DNA from: Oscillospiraceae bacterium
GTDB taxonomy: Bacteria; Bacillota; Clostridia; Oscillospirales; Oscillospiraceae
Direction of reading: 5' to 3'
Assembly (NCBI GenBank): GCA_015068155.1
Contig: SVLC01000019.1
Location: 1 to 34,887, forward strand
Length of the DNA: 34,887 nt
Made by a program: the position numbers and the translations under genes. The notes under the pieces were generated by a model that was given only the letters and a program-made list of their open reading frames with translations, made no database searches and was not told the DNA's origin. Positions 8,766 through 17,427 of the stretch are shown here, piece by piece; within the stretch, counting starts at the first letter, position 1; each line of letters begins with the position of its first letter.

Positions 8766-9204
8766 AAATATTGTTGATTACAGCAAAGGCCGCCGTGAAT
8801 ATTTAGATACTCTACATACGCAGGGCATTTTTGGTCTCAAGCCGTCGATTGATAACAAAGATCAGGCATTATTTCTTGCTGCGCTCGGTTGCGATAAGCC
8901 GGTCCCCTTGTCAAGCAAAAAAGACCCCGGCGGTTGGTTTAGAACGGATAGTGTCACAAAGTACTCTCACGACGTTGCAATGCTAAGTTGCCTTCTACTG
9001 GGCACAGCGCAATGCGATGAAGATTATGACAGATTTTCTCAACTAGAAATGTATATGGATTATGTCGAACAGTGTGCCGAAAGTGGCTTCAGAGTAGTGG
9101 AGGCCAAACTTGAGGAAGCTGGCAACGATAACAATCTGCTAGAGAGGCTAATGCTTAAAGAATTAGACCTTTTATATACCGCACTTGTTGAAAATGATCT
9201 TTAA
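8758..9204 (+). CDS. 149-aa hypothetical protein, last gene of the operon (possible Dnd-system-associated small protein)
   Basis: Overlaps the end of the ATPase gene (8765); DQALFLAALGCDKPVPL segment; assignment to Dnd-associated small proteins is tentative. Confidence 0.6.
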   Translation: MAKNIVDYSKGRREYLDTLHTQGIFGLKPSIDNKDQALFLAALGCDKPVPLSSKKDPGGWFRTDSVTKYSHDVAMLSCLLLGTAQCDEDYDRFSQLEMYMDYVEQCAESGFRVVEAKLEEAGNDNNLLERLMLKELDLLYTALVENDL

Positions 9205-9317
9205 TTCGCTACACGCCTGCCTGTTGGTTACACGCAGACCCTATTCGCTACACGGAGAGGCTATTCGTTACACGGAGACCTTTATTAGTTACACGGAGAC
9301 TTCTATTCGCTACACGG
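9205..9317. repeat. Iteron-like array, six degenerate ~20-bp direct repeats, core TTCGYTACACGGAGACC
   Basis: TACAC cores at 9210, 9229, 9249, 9269, 9290, 9311 (spacing 19-21 bp), beginning at the stop codon of the preceding CDS. Confidence 0.85.
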
Positions 9318-9350
9318 AGTTTCCGGGGAAAATGACCCTTTAAATAATGC

Positions 9351-9394
9351 AAAAACGCCACCTTCCGAGTAATTTCCCGGAAAGTGGCGTTTTT
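9351..9394. terminator. Bidirectional intrinsic terminator
   Basis: AAAAACGCCAC-CTTCC...GGAAA-GTGGCGTTTTT hairpin with A/T tracts on both sides. Confidence 0.8.
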
Positions 9395-9427
9395 ACCCAT
9401 ATTTAGGGTAAATCCCAGTATAATAAT

Positions 9428-9466
9428 AAAAAAAGTCCACGCCAACTCTATCAAAGTTAGCGTGGA
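9428..9466 (-). terminator. Intrinsic terminator downstream of tRNA-Arg
   Basis: Minus strand GTCCACGC...GCGTGGAC hairpin followed by TTTTTTT. Confidence 0.85.
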
Positions 9467-9470
9467 CATA

Positions 9471-9546
9471 TGGTACACCGGAAGGGACTCGAACCCCCAA
9501 CCCTCGGAACCGGAATCCGATGCTCTATCCATTGAGCCACCGGTGC
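9471..9546 (-). tRNA. tRNA-Arg (anticodon CCG), CCA encoded
   Basis: Minus strand GCACCGGTGGCTCAATGGATAGAGCATCGGATTCCGGTTCCGAGGGTTGGGGGTTCGAGTCCCTTCCGGTGTACCA folds as a cloverleaf with loop TTCCGGT. Confidence 0.95.
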
Positions 9547-9628
9547 ATACCTTATCAACCCGTGTATTATAGCAGGTTTTTATCGGTTTGTAAAGGGGTA
9601 AAAAGAAAATTCTTCCGACGGTTTTTTA

Positions 9629-9658
9629 CAAAAAGGAGGATGCCGAAGCATCCTCCTT
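9629..9658 (-). terminator. Intrinsic terminator of the purine operon
   Basis: AAGGAGGATGC-CGAA-GCATCCTCCTT (11-bp stem) followed by a T-run on the minus strand, just after the purL stop. Confidence 0.85.
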
Positions 9659-9666
9659 CTGCTTTG

Positions 9667-12600
9667 TTATAATGTGAAATAGTCCTTGGCGGCCTCGAAC
9701 AGATGCAGATCGTAATCACCGGGCACGTTCTGGTACAAGGTCTTGCCGATACGCTCGGCATGGCCCATCTTACCAAAGACACGGCCGTCGGGAGAGGTGA
9801 TGCCCTCAATGGCCCACACGGAACCGTTGGGATTAAAGTCCACATCCATGGTGGGATTGCCAGCCAGGTCCACATACTGGGTCGCGATCTGGCCACCCGT
9901 AGCCAGCTTCTGCAGCAGCTCGTCACTGCACAGGAAACGGCCTTCGCCGTGGGAAATAGGCACATTTACCACATCGCCCACCTGCATTTTCGCCAACCAG
10001 GGAGAATTGTTGGAAGCCACTCTGGTGCGTACAATGCGGCTCTGATGGCGGCCAATCACATTGTAGCTCAGGGTCGGACAGGTCTCATCGGTGTCGATGA
10101 TCTCACCGAATGGCACCAGGCCCAGCTTGATCAGCGCCTGGAAACCGTTGCAGATACCCAGCATCAGGCCATCCCGATTCTTCAGCAGCTCCATGGTAGC
10201 ATCCCGGACCTCGGGATTGCGGAAGAAAGCGGTAATAAACTTACCGGAGCCATCCGGCTCGTCGCCGCCGGAGAAACCACCGGGCACGAAAATGATCTGG
10301 CTCTGCTTGGCAGCCTCGGCAAACCGGGCAGCGGATTCGGCAACGCCCTGGGCGGACTGATTGTTGATGACCATGATCTGGGCATCCAGGCCGGCCCGCA
10401 TAGCGGCCCGGGCAGAGTCGAACTCACAGTTGGTGCCGGGGAACACGGGGATCAGCACCTTGGGCTTGGCAACGGCAATGGCAGGCTTTGCCATCGGCTT
10501 CGGCTCGGCATTCAGCAGGGGCAGCTCGCTCACAGCAGGCGCGGCGGTGGGGTACACATTTTCCAACACGGCATTGTTGATCCGTTCCAGCTCGTCGATG
10601 GACACGCACTCGCCGTTCAAGCGGATAGCAGCCTCCATAGTGGTCTGGCCGATGCGGATGGCGCCGGGGAGTTCAATTTCCTCGGTCAGCTCCGCGATCA
10701 GGAAGCCATACAGCGGCAGATGCCAATTTTCGCCCAATTCGGCGCTGGCGGCAAAACCGATACGGTTACCGAAGGCCATTTTCATAACGCCCTCGGCGAT
10801 GCCGTTCTCCACGGCCCAGGCCGCCTTGACCTTACCGGCCATGTGCAGCTCATAGAACTTTTCCCAGGATGCCTTCAGGCTCTCCGCGCCACCCTCGGCA
10901 GGTCCAAACAGATACACAGGATGACCGGCTTCCTTGAATTCGGGGCTAAGAACATTCTTCTGATCCACCGGCGCAATGGCAAAGGAGATCAGCGTGGGGG
11001 GCACATCCAGATCCTGGAAGGTACCGCTCATGGAATCCTTACCGCCGATGGCGGCAGCGCCCAGTTCCAACTGCGCATCCAGCGCGCCCAGCAAGGCGGC
11101 AAAGGGCTTGCCCCAGCGGGCGGGCTCGTTGCGGAGCTTCTCAAAGAACTCCTGCAGCGTCAAATAGGCCTTGCGATAGTCCGCGCCGGCGGCCACCAGC
11201 TTGGCAACGGAATTATACACCGCGGCATGGGCGCCGGTGTAGGGATCCACACTCATGTGGGCAGGATCACAGCCCCAGCTGAATACGCTGGCCTGATCGG
11301 TTTCCTGACCGGGCAGCACCGGCAGCAGAGCAGCCATAGCCTGGGCAGGCGTGGACTGATTTTTGCCGCCATAGGGCATCAGCACTGTGCCGGAGCCGAT
11401 GGTGGAGTCGAAACGCTCTACCATACCTCTGCGGCTGGCGGTGCGCAGGTCGCCGGCCATTTCCTTCAAGGAAGTATACAACGGCTTTGCCAGCACCGTC
11501 AGATCCTTTTCACCCACGGAAACCTTGGTATGCTTCACAGCGCCATTGGTATCCAGGAAGGCGCGGGACAGATTGGCAATTTCTTTACCCTTCCAGGTCA
11601 TCACCATCCGGGCCTCCTCGGTGACCACCGCCACCCGATAGGCTTCCAGATTTTCCTTTTCCGCGGCGGCAATGAACGCATCGGCATCCTTGGCTTCCAC
11701 CACCACGGCCATTCTTTCCTGGGACTCGGAAATGGCAATTTCCGTGCCGTCCAGGCCCTCGTACTTCTTGCGAACAGCATCCAGGTCGATCCGCAGGCCG
11801 TCCGCCAGCTCGCCGATGGCAACGGATACGCCGCCGGCGCCAAAGTCATTGCAGCGTTTAATGAGCCGGGTCACATTTCCGTCCCGGAACAGGCGCTGGA
11901 TCTTACGCTCCTCAGGGGCGTTGCCCTTCTGGACCTCGGAGGCCATGGTAGCCAGGGATTTGGCATTGTGGCTCTTGGAAGAGCCGGTGGCGCCGCCGAT
12001 GCCGTCACGGCCGGTGCGGCCGCCCAGCAAAATTACCACATCACCGGCGGCAGGACGTTCCCGGCGGACATTTTCCGCAGGCGCTGCCGCCACCACAGCG
12101 CCGCATTCCAGGCGCTTTGCCACATAATTGTTATGATAGATTTCAGCCACATGGCCGGTGGCCAGGCCGATCTGATTGCCGTAGGAAGAATAGCCTGCGG
12201 CAGCGGTTTGGCAGATCTTGCGCTGGGGCAGCTTGCCGGGCAGGGTCTGCTCCAGAGGGGTGCGGGGATCGCCGGCGCCGGTGACCCGCATAGCCTGGTG
12301 CACATAGGCGCGGCCGGACAGCGGATCACGGATACAGCCGCCGATGCAGGTAGCTGCGCCGCCGAAGGGCTCGATCTCCGTGGGATGGTTATGGGTCTCA
12401 TTTTTGAACATCAGCAGCCAATCCTGATCCTGGCCATTTACCTTGGCAGTAACATGGATGGAGCAGGCATTGATCTCCTCGCTCTCGTCCATTTCCGGCA
12501 GCATACCCCGTTTTTTCAGGGTCTTGGCGCCGATGGTGGCGATATCCATCAGGGTCTGGGGACGCTTGGCCGCCTTTTCCTCGCCATAAACCTCCACACG

Positions 12601-13350
12601 GGCAGCCAAATACCGCGCATACGCGGCCTGGACGGCGGGATCGTCGATCTTCACATCGTCGATATGGGTGGAGAAGGTGGTGTGACGGCAATGGTCAGAC
12701 CAATAGGTGTCCACCACCCGGACCTCGGTAATGGTGGGATCCCGCTTCTCTTCGTCCCGGAAATAGTTCTGCAGGAAGCCCAGATCATCCACATCCATGG
12801 CCAGGCCCAACTGATCCTGCAGCGCCGCCAGGGCGGCAGTATCCATGGAAATGAAGCCTTCCACCGTAGCTACGGAATCAGGCTGGGCGTATTCAGCTTC
12901 CAAAGAGGCCACATCCTCCAAAGAAGCTTCCCGGCATTCCACCGGGTTGATCAAGAATTTCTTAATAGCTGCCACATCGGCATTGCTGAGGTTGCCCTCC
13001 AGTAAATAGACCTTGGCAGTGCGGACCGGAGGGCGGTCGCCCTTGGTCATCAGCTGGATGCACTGACTGGCGGAGTCGGCCCGCTGATCAAATTGACCGG
13101 GCAGCGGCTCTACCGCAAAAGCAAGTCCCTGGGGCAGTGCGTCGAAGGTGTTATCCACCTGCGGCTCGGAAAACACGGTGCGGACTGCCCGCTGGAAGAG
13201 TTTCTCGTCCTCCAGCTGAACATCGTAACGATTCAGCACCCGGATGCCCTCCAGGGCAGTGATCCCCAACAAGCTGCGCAGCTCGCCCAGGATCCCCGCC
13301 GCCTCATGGCGCAGGCCCTCCTTCTTTTCTACATACACGCGGTAAACCAT
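9667..13350 (-). CDS. purL: Phosphoribosylformylglycinamidine synthase, single-chain with C-terminal glutaminase
   Basis: FKNETHNHPTEIEPFGGAATCIGG, GGRTGRDGIGGATGSS; C-terminal VLIPVFPGTNCEFD...FVPGGFSGGDEPDG...LGICNGFQ; RBS aggaggaaacccct. Confidence 0.97.
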   Translation of the reverse strand: MVYRVYVEKKEGLRHEAAGILGELRSLLGITALEGIRVLNRYDVQLEDEKLFQRAVRTVFSEPQVDNTFDALPQGLAFAVEPLPGQFDQRADSASQCIQLMTKGDRPPVRTAKVYLLEGNLSNADVAAIKKFLINPVECREASLEDVASLEAEYAQPDSVATVEGFISMDTAALAALQDQLGLAMDVDDLGFLQNYFRDEEKRDPTITEVRVVDTYWSDHCRHTTFSTHIDDVKIDDPAVQAAYARYLAARVEVYGEEKAAKRPQTLMDIATIGAKTLKKRGMLPEMDESEEINACSIHVTAKVNGQDQDWLLMFKNETHNHPTEIEPFGGAATCIGGCIRDPLSGRAYVHQAMRVTGAGDPRTPLEQTLPGKLPQRKICQTAAAGYSSYGNQIGLATGHVAEIYHNNYVAKRLECGAVVAAAPAENVRRERPAAGDVVILLGGRTGRDGIGGATGSSKSHNAKSLATMASEVQKGNAPEERKIQRLFRDGNVTRLIKRCNDFGAGGVSVAIGELADGLRIDLDAVRKKYEGLDGTEIAISESQERMAVVVEAKDADAFIAAAEKENLEAYRVAVVTEEARMVMTWKGKEIANLSRAFLDTNGAVKHTKVSVGEKDLTVLAKPLYTSLKEMAGDLRTASRRGMVERFDSTIGSGTVLMPYGGKNQSTPAQAMAALLPVLPGQETDQASVFSWGCDPAHMSVDPYTGAHAAVYNSVAKLVAAGADYRKAYLTLQEFFEKLRNEPARWGKPFAALLGALDAQLELGAAAIGGKDSMSGTFQDLDVPPTLISFAIAPVDQKNVLSPEFKEAGHPVYLFGPAEGGAESLKASWEKFYELHMAGKVKAAWAVENGIAEGVMKMAFGNRIGFAASAELGENWHLPLYGFLIAELTEEIELPGAIRIGQTTMEAAIRLNGECVSIDELERINNAVLENVYPTAAPAVSELPLLNAEPKPMAKPAIAVAKPKVLIPVFPGTNCEFDSARAAMRAGLDAQIMVINNQSAQGVAESAARFAEAAKQSQIIFVPGGFSGGDEPDGSGKFITAFFRNPEVRDATMELLKNRDGLMLGICNGFQALIKLGLVPFGEIIDTDETCPTLSYNVIGRHQSRIVRTRVASNNSPWLAKMQVGDVVNVPISHGEGRFLCSDELLQKLATGGQIATQYVDLAGNPTMDVDFNPNGSVWAIEGITSPDGRVFGKMGHAERIGKTLYQNVPGDYDLHLFEAAKDYFTL

Positions 13351-13396
13351 AGGGGTTTCCTCCTAATTATCTTGTAGTGTTTCTGCGAAAATCCGT

Positions 13397-14662
13397 TTAT
13401 TTCTTGGCCTGCAGGGCCCGCTGGCCAATATCGCTGCGGGAATAGGCATTGGCGAACTTCACGCCGGCGGACAAACGATAAGCCGCCTCGATGGCATCTT
13501 CCAGGCTGCTCCGCACAGCGGTGGTGCCGGTGACGCGGCCACCGGAGGTGACCAGCTTACCGTCCACCAGCTTGGCGCCGGCCACATAGGTATGGGCAGC
13601 GGCCCGGGCAGACATAGACAGTTTGTAGCCCTTCTTATAGCTTTCCGGATAGCCCTTGGATGCCTTAATGACACAGCAGGCATGCTTCTTTTGGAAACGA
13701 ACCGGGGTTTTTGCCAGGGTACCGTTGGTGCAGGCCATCATCACCGTCAGCAGATCGCTCTTCAGCAGCGGCAGCACCACCTGGGTCTCGGGATCGCCGA
13801 ACCGGCAATTATACTCGATGACCTTGGGGCCATTGGGGGTCAGCATCAGGCCGAAATACAGACAGCCCTTGAAGGTGCGTTTTTCTTTCTTCATCGCCCG
13901 GATGGTGGGCCGGAAAATGGTTTCCATGCACAGCTTGGCAATCTCTTCGGTATAGTAGGGATTGGGGGCAACGGTGCCCATGCCGCCGGTATTCAAACCG
14001 GTGTCGCCATCCCCTGCCCGCTTGTGGTCCATAGAGGACACCATGGGCTTAACGGTGCGGCCATCGGTGAAGGCCAGCACGGAAACCTCCGGACCGGTAA
14101 GGAACTCTTCGATCACCACCGTAGAGCCGGACTTTCCGAATTTGGCGTTCGCCATCATATCGGTCACCGCCTGGAGCGCCTCTTCCCGGGTCTGAGCAAT
14201 GATCACACCCTTGCCCAGCGCCAGGCCGTCGGCCTTGATCACCGTGGGGATGGGGGCAGTCTGCAGGTAATCCAGCGCAGCCTGCAGATCGTTAAAAATC
14301 TCATAAGCCGCTGTGGGAATGCCGTATTTCTTCATCAGGTTCTTAGCGAAGGCCTTGCTGCCCTCAATAATGGCCGCATTGGCCCGGGGACCGAAGCAAG
14401 GCACGCCGATTTCCTCCAGCCGGTCCACACAACCCAGCACCAGCGGATCATCCGGGGCAACAACGGCATAGTCCACAGGGTTTTCCTTGGCAAATGCCAC
14501 GATACCGTCGATATCCGTAGCGGAAATATTGACGCAGGTGGCGTCGGCGGCAATACCGCCGTTGCCGGGCAGGGCGTAAATTTCCGTCACATCGGGGTTT
14601 TTCTTCAAGGAGCGAATGATGGCATGTTCTCTACCGCCACCGCCAACCACAAGCAATTTCAT
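13397..14662 (-). CDS. purD: Phosphoribosylamine-glycine ligase
   Basis: MKLLVVGGGGREHAI; ADGLALGKGV; LNTGGMGTVAPNPYYT; CRFGDPETQ. Confidence 0.97.
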   Translation of the reverse strand: MKLLVVGGGGREHAIIRSLKKNPDVTEIYALPGNGGIAADATCVNISATDIDGIVAFAKENPVDYAVVAPDDPLVLGCVDRLEEIGVPCFGPRANAAIIEGSKAFAKNLMKKYGIPTAAYEIFNDLQAALDYLQTAPIPTVIKADGLALGKGVIIAQTREEALQAVTDMMANAKFGKSGSTVVIEEFLTGPEVSVLAFTDGRTVKPMVSSMDHKRAGDGDTGLNTGGMGTVAPNPYYTEEIAKLCMETIFRPTIRAMKKEKRTFKGCLYFGLMLTPNGPKVIEYNCRFGDPETQVVLPLLKSDLLTVMMACTNGTLAKTPVRFQKKHACCVIKASKGYPESYKKGYKLSMSARAAAHTYVAGAKLVDGKLVTSGGRVTGTTAVRSSLEDAIEAAYRLSAGVKFANAYSRSDIGQRALQAKK

Positions 14663-14701
14663 AGATTACCTCCAAATTGGGGAGTTTTGCGGCTTCGCCG
14701 C

Positions 14702-15886
14702 TTAGTGGTGGAACAGTCTCATGCCGGTAAAGGCCATGGTAATGCCCCGCTTGTCGCACTCTTCGATAACTAGGTCATCCCGGATGGAACCGCCGGGCTG
14801 GGCAATATACTTCACGCCGGAAGCAGCGCCCCGCTTGACGGAGTCCGGGAAGGGGAAGAACGCATCGGAACCCAGGGCCACAGCATCACGGCTATCCAGC
14901 CATGCCCGCTTCTCTTCAGCGGTCAGCGGTTCGGGTCGAACGGTGAAATAATTCTGCCAAATGCCCTCGGCGCAAACATCCTCTTCATTGCCGTTGATGT
15001 AGCCGTCGATGACATTGTCGCGGCCGGGACGGCCCAGATCGGGGCGGAAGGGCAGGTTCAGAGTTTTGGGATGCTGACGCAGGAACCAGGTATCCGCTTT
15101 GCCGCCGGCAAGACGGACGCAGTGGACTCTGGACTGCTGGCCGGCGCCCACGCCGATGGCCTGGCCGTCGTAAGCAAAGCAAACGGAGTTGCTCTGGGTA
15201 TACTTCAGGGTGATCAGAGAAACGATCAGGTCGATCTTGGCATCTTCGGGCAGATCCTTGGTCTCGGTGACGATGTTCTGCAGCAGATGCTCGCCGATCT
15301 TAAAATTGTTGCGGCCCTGCTCGAAGGTGATGCCGAAGATCTGCTTGCGCTCCTGCTCCGCAGGGACATAGTCAGGATCAATGGCCACCACATTGTAGCC
15401 GCCCTTGCGCTTATTCTTCAAAATGGCCAGCGCTTCATCGGTATAGCCGGGAGCGATAACGCCGTCGGACACCTCGGGAGCGATCAGCTTAGCGGTCATT
15501 TCATCGCAGACATCGCTAAGGGCCACCCAGTCACCGAAGGAACACAGACGGTCGGTGCCACGGGCGCGGACATAGGCGCAGGCCAGGGGGTTCTCATCCA
15601 GGCCTTCCACATCCTCCACAAAGCATGCCTTCTTCAGCTCCAGGGGCAGGGGCTTGCCCACAGCGGCAGAGGTGGGAGAAACATGCTTAAAGGAGGTGGC
15701 GCAGGCCATACCGGTGGCTTCCTTCAGCTCCTTGACCAGCTGCCAGGAGTTCAGCGCGTCCATAAAATTGATATAGCCGGGACGGCCGTTCAGGATCTGG
15801 ATGGGCAGCTCGGAGCCATCATGCATATACAGGGACGCAGGCTTCTGATTGGGATTGCAGCCATATTTCAGTTCAAAGTTTTTCAT
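14702..15886 (-). CDS. purH: Stand-alone AICAR formyltransferase (PurH C-terminal domain only)
   Basis: LKYGCNPNQKPASLY, SFKHVSPTSAAVG, LKYTQSNSVCFAYDGQAIGVGAGQQSRVHCVRLAG, FFPFPDSV; no IMP cyclohydrolase domain within 394 aa. Confidence 0.93.
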   Translation of the reverse strand: MKNFELKYGCNPNQKPASLYMHDGSELPIQILNGRPGYINFMDALNSWQLVKELKEATGMACATSFKHVSPTSAAVGKPLPLELKKACFVEDVEGLDENPLACAYVRARGTDRLCSFGDWVALSDVCDEMTAKLIAPEVSDGVIAPGYTDEALAILKNKRKGGYNVVAIDPDYVPAEQERKQIFGITFEQGRNNFKIGEHLLQNIVTETKDLPEDAKIDLIVSLITLKYTQSNSVCFAYDGQAIGVGAGQQSRVHCVRLAGGKADTWFLRQHPKTLNLPFRPDLGRPGRDNVIDGYINGNEEDVCAEGIWQNYFTVRPEPLTAEEKRAWLDSRDAVALGSDAFFPFPDSVKRGAASGVKYIAQPGGSIRDDLVIEECDKRGITMAFTGMRLFHH

Positions 15887-15909
15887 AATTATCTATATCC
15901 TCCTATTGC

Positions 15910-16012
15910 TGTCATTCCGAGGCCCGTCAGGGCCGTGGGAATCTCCTCCTCCGGCTGCGCAGCGCAGTACGATACAGGAGATTGCCGCGTCGCTTCGCTC
16001 CTCGCAATGACA
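15910..16012. repeat. MITE/REP-like palindromic intergenic element
   Basis: Ends TGTCATTCCGAGG... / ...CCTCGCAATGACA are inverted repeats; ...GGGAATCTCC / GGAGATTGCC internal arms. Confidence 0.7.
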
Positions 16013-16021
16013 ATCTAACGA

Positions 16022-16735
16022 TTAGCAGTGCTTGTTGATGATCCGCTGCTGGAATTCGCCGGTGGCAATATCGGTATAGCGGACGAACAGCGAGATCTTG
16101 TTGGCTTCGTTCAGGTTGTTCCACAGCATTTCGGTGAAACTGTCAATATCGCCTTCGATAGCCACCCGCTCCGGCTCACCCTGGAAGGTGGGGATCACGG
16201 GATTGCCGTCGCAGACATAGGTGTGGAGGAAATGTCCCAGGCCGGCAACGGCGGGATACTCCCAGAAATACCGGGCGCAGCCCTTGCCTTCGGGGTCGGC
16301 AGCCTTCAGGATGGACATCTTGTAGCTGCCGTCACCGGCCTGGATGCCGGAGATACGAGGCGTCCAGTTGGGGCCGTCATCTTCAAACATCCGGGTACGC
16401 AGAGCCGCCTCCCAGCTTTCGCCACGGGCGGCAAATTCCCAGATGGTATCGGTTTGGTCGCCGTTGGTGACGATCAGGCCCTTGCCCAGCTGGCGGACAG
16501 GATGATAGATGATCAGGTGGGGATCCTTCATAAGGCTGGGATCGTGGGCTTCCGTACGGATGCCGTCCGGCTCCTGCACAAACACCCGGTTCCGGGAGTT
16601 GACAGAGCGACCCATAATAAAGTAAGCTGCCACAGCGGTCTTTCCGTCGGCAGACACACCCAGCACGATACCGCGGCCGGGATAAGTATTGGTGGACAGT
16701 TTTTCGGCCAGATTGCCGATCTGATAGACGTTCAT
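16022..16735 (-). CDS. purO: PurO-type (archaeal-type) IMP cyclohydrolase
   Basis: YPGRGIVLGVSADGKTAVAAYFIMGRSVNSRNRVF; APRIS-like WTPRISGIQ; position in a pur operon beside an AICARFT-only PurH. Confidence 0.8.
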   Translation of the reverse strand: MNVYQIGNLAEKLSTNTYPGRGIVLGVSADGKTAVAAYFIMGRSVNSRNRVFVQEPDGIRTEAHDPSLMKDPHLIIYHPVRQLGKGLIVTNGDQTDTIWEFAARGESWEAALRTRMFEDDGPNWTPRISGIQAGDGSYKMSILKAADPEGKGCARYFWEYPAVAGLGHFLHTYVCDGNPVIPTFQGEPERVAIEGDIDSFTEMLWNNLNEANKISLFVRYTDIATGEFQQRIINKHC

Positions 16736-16748
16736 ATTTATCTCCTTC

Positions 16749-16822
16749 GTAGGGGCGATTCACGAGTCGCCCGCTGATTGATGATTCAAAAAGGGGTTGG
16801 GCGATTCGTGGATCGCCCCTAC
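16749..16822. repeat. Palindromic intergenic repeat (GTAGGGGCGAT...ATCGCCCCTAC)
   Basis: ~24-bp near-perfect terminal inverted repeats GTAGGGGCGATTCACGAGTCGCCC / GGGCGATTCGTGGATCGCCCCTAC. Confidence 0.75.
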
Positions 16823-16830
16823 AATCAAGA

Positions 16831-17427
16831 TTACAGCATTTCTGCACAGACCTTTTCCGCGGCCTGGGGCAGCAGGATCCACTCCGCCTGCTCCATGACC
16901 CGGCGCTGCAGGATCTCGGGGGTGTCGCCATCCTCGATATAGACGGCCTTTTGGGCGATGATCTCGCCGCCGTCGGGGATCTCATTGACAAAATGTACCG
17001 TAGCGCCGGTGACCTTCACGCCGTAAGAAAGGGCTGCTTCATGGACCTTCAGCCCGTAAAAGCCCTCGCCGCAAAAGCTGGGGATCAGGCTGGGATGAAC
17101 ATTGATGATCCGTTTGGGCCATTTGGCGGTAAACTTTTCCGACAAAATCGCCAGAAAACCCGCCAAAATGATCAAATCTGTGCCGTTGCGCTCCAAAACC
17201 GCCTGCAGAGCAGCTTCAAAAGCTTCCTGGCTGCCGCATTCCTTTTTGGTAATGACGGCGCCGGGCACACCTGCCAGCCGGGCCCGCTCCAGGGCATATG
17301 CCCCTTCTTTATTGGAGATCACCATGGCGATCTCGCCGTGAGGAATGGCGCCGGCGGCTTCCGCGTCCAGCAAAGCCTGCAGATTGGTGCCGCCGCCGGA
17401 AACCAAGACTGCGATCCGTTTTTTCAT
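16831..17427 (-). CDS. purN: Phosphoribosylglycinamide formyltransferase
   Basis: [58 protein letters not shown]. Confidence 0.97.
   Translation of the reverse strand: MKKRIAVLVSGGGTNLQALLDAEAAGAIPHGEIAMVISNKEGAYALERARLAGVPGAVITKKECGSQEAFEAALQAVLERNGTDLIILAGFLAILSEKFTAKWPKRIINVHPSLIPSFCGEGFYGLKVHEAALSYGVKVTGATVHFVNEIPDGGEIIAQKAVYIEDGDTPEILQRRVMEQAEWILLPQAAEKVCAEML

Noticed and set aside
2285-9204. Complete canonical Dnd phosphorothioation cluster
   Set aside because: Only a DndD-like ATPase and a Dnd-like restriction helicase are recognisable; no DndA, DndB, DndC or DndE in the window.
9205-9317. Possible CRISPR array
   Set aside because: Repeats are contiguous ~20-bp degenerate units with no spacers; no cas genes nearby.
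9248-9532. 94-aa minus-strand ORF over the repeat array
   Set aside because: Overlaps tRNA-Arg, its terminator and the repeats; LRVTN repeats are a by-product of the DNA repeat.
9703-13005. 1100-aa plus-strand ORF opposite purL
   Set aside because: Antisense shadow of a GC-rich, codon-biased gene; low-complexity H/G/Q-rich translation, no RBS or domain motifs. The same applies to other long antisense ORFs (13592-14773, 15071-16018, 17298-18518, 18512-20014, 21717-24143, 24277-25389, 29765-31102, 33446-34441).
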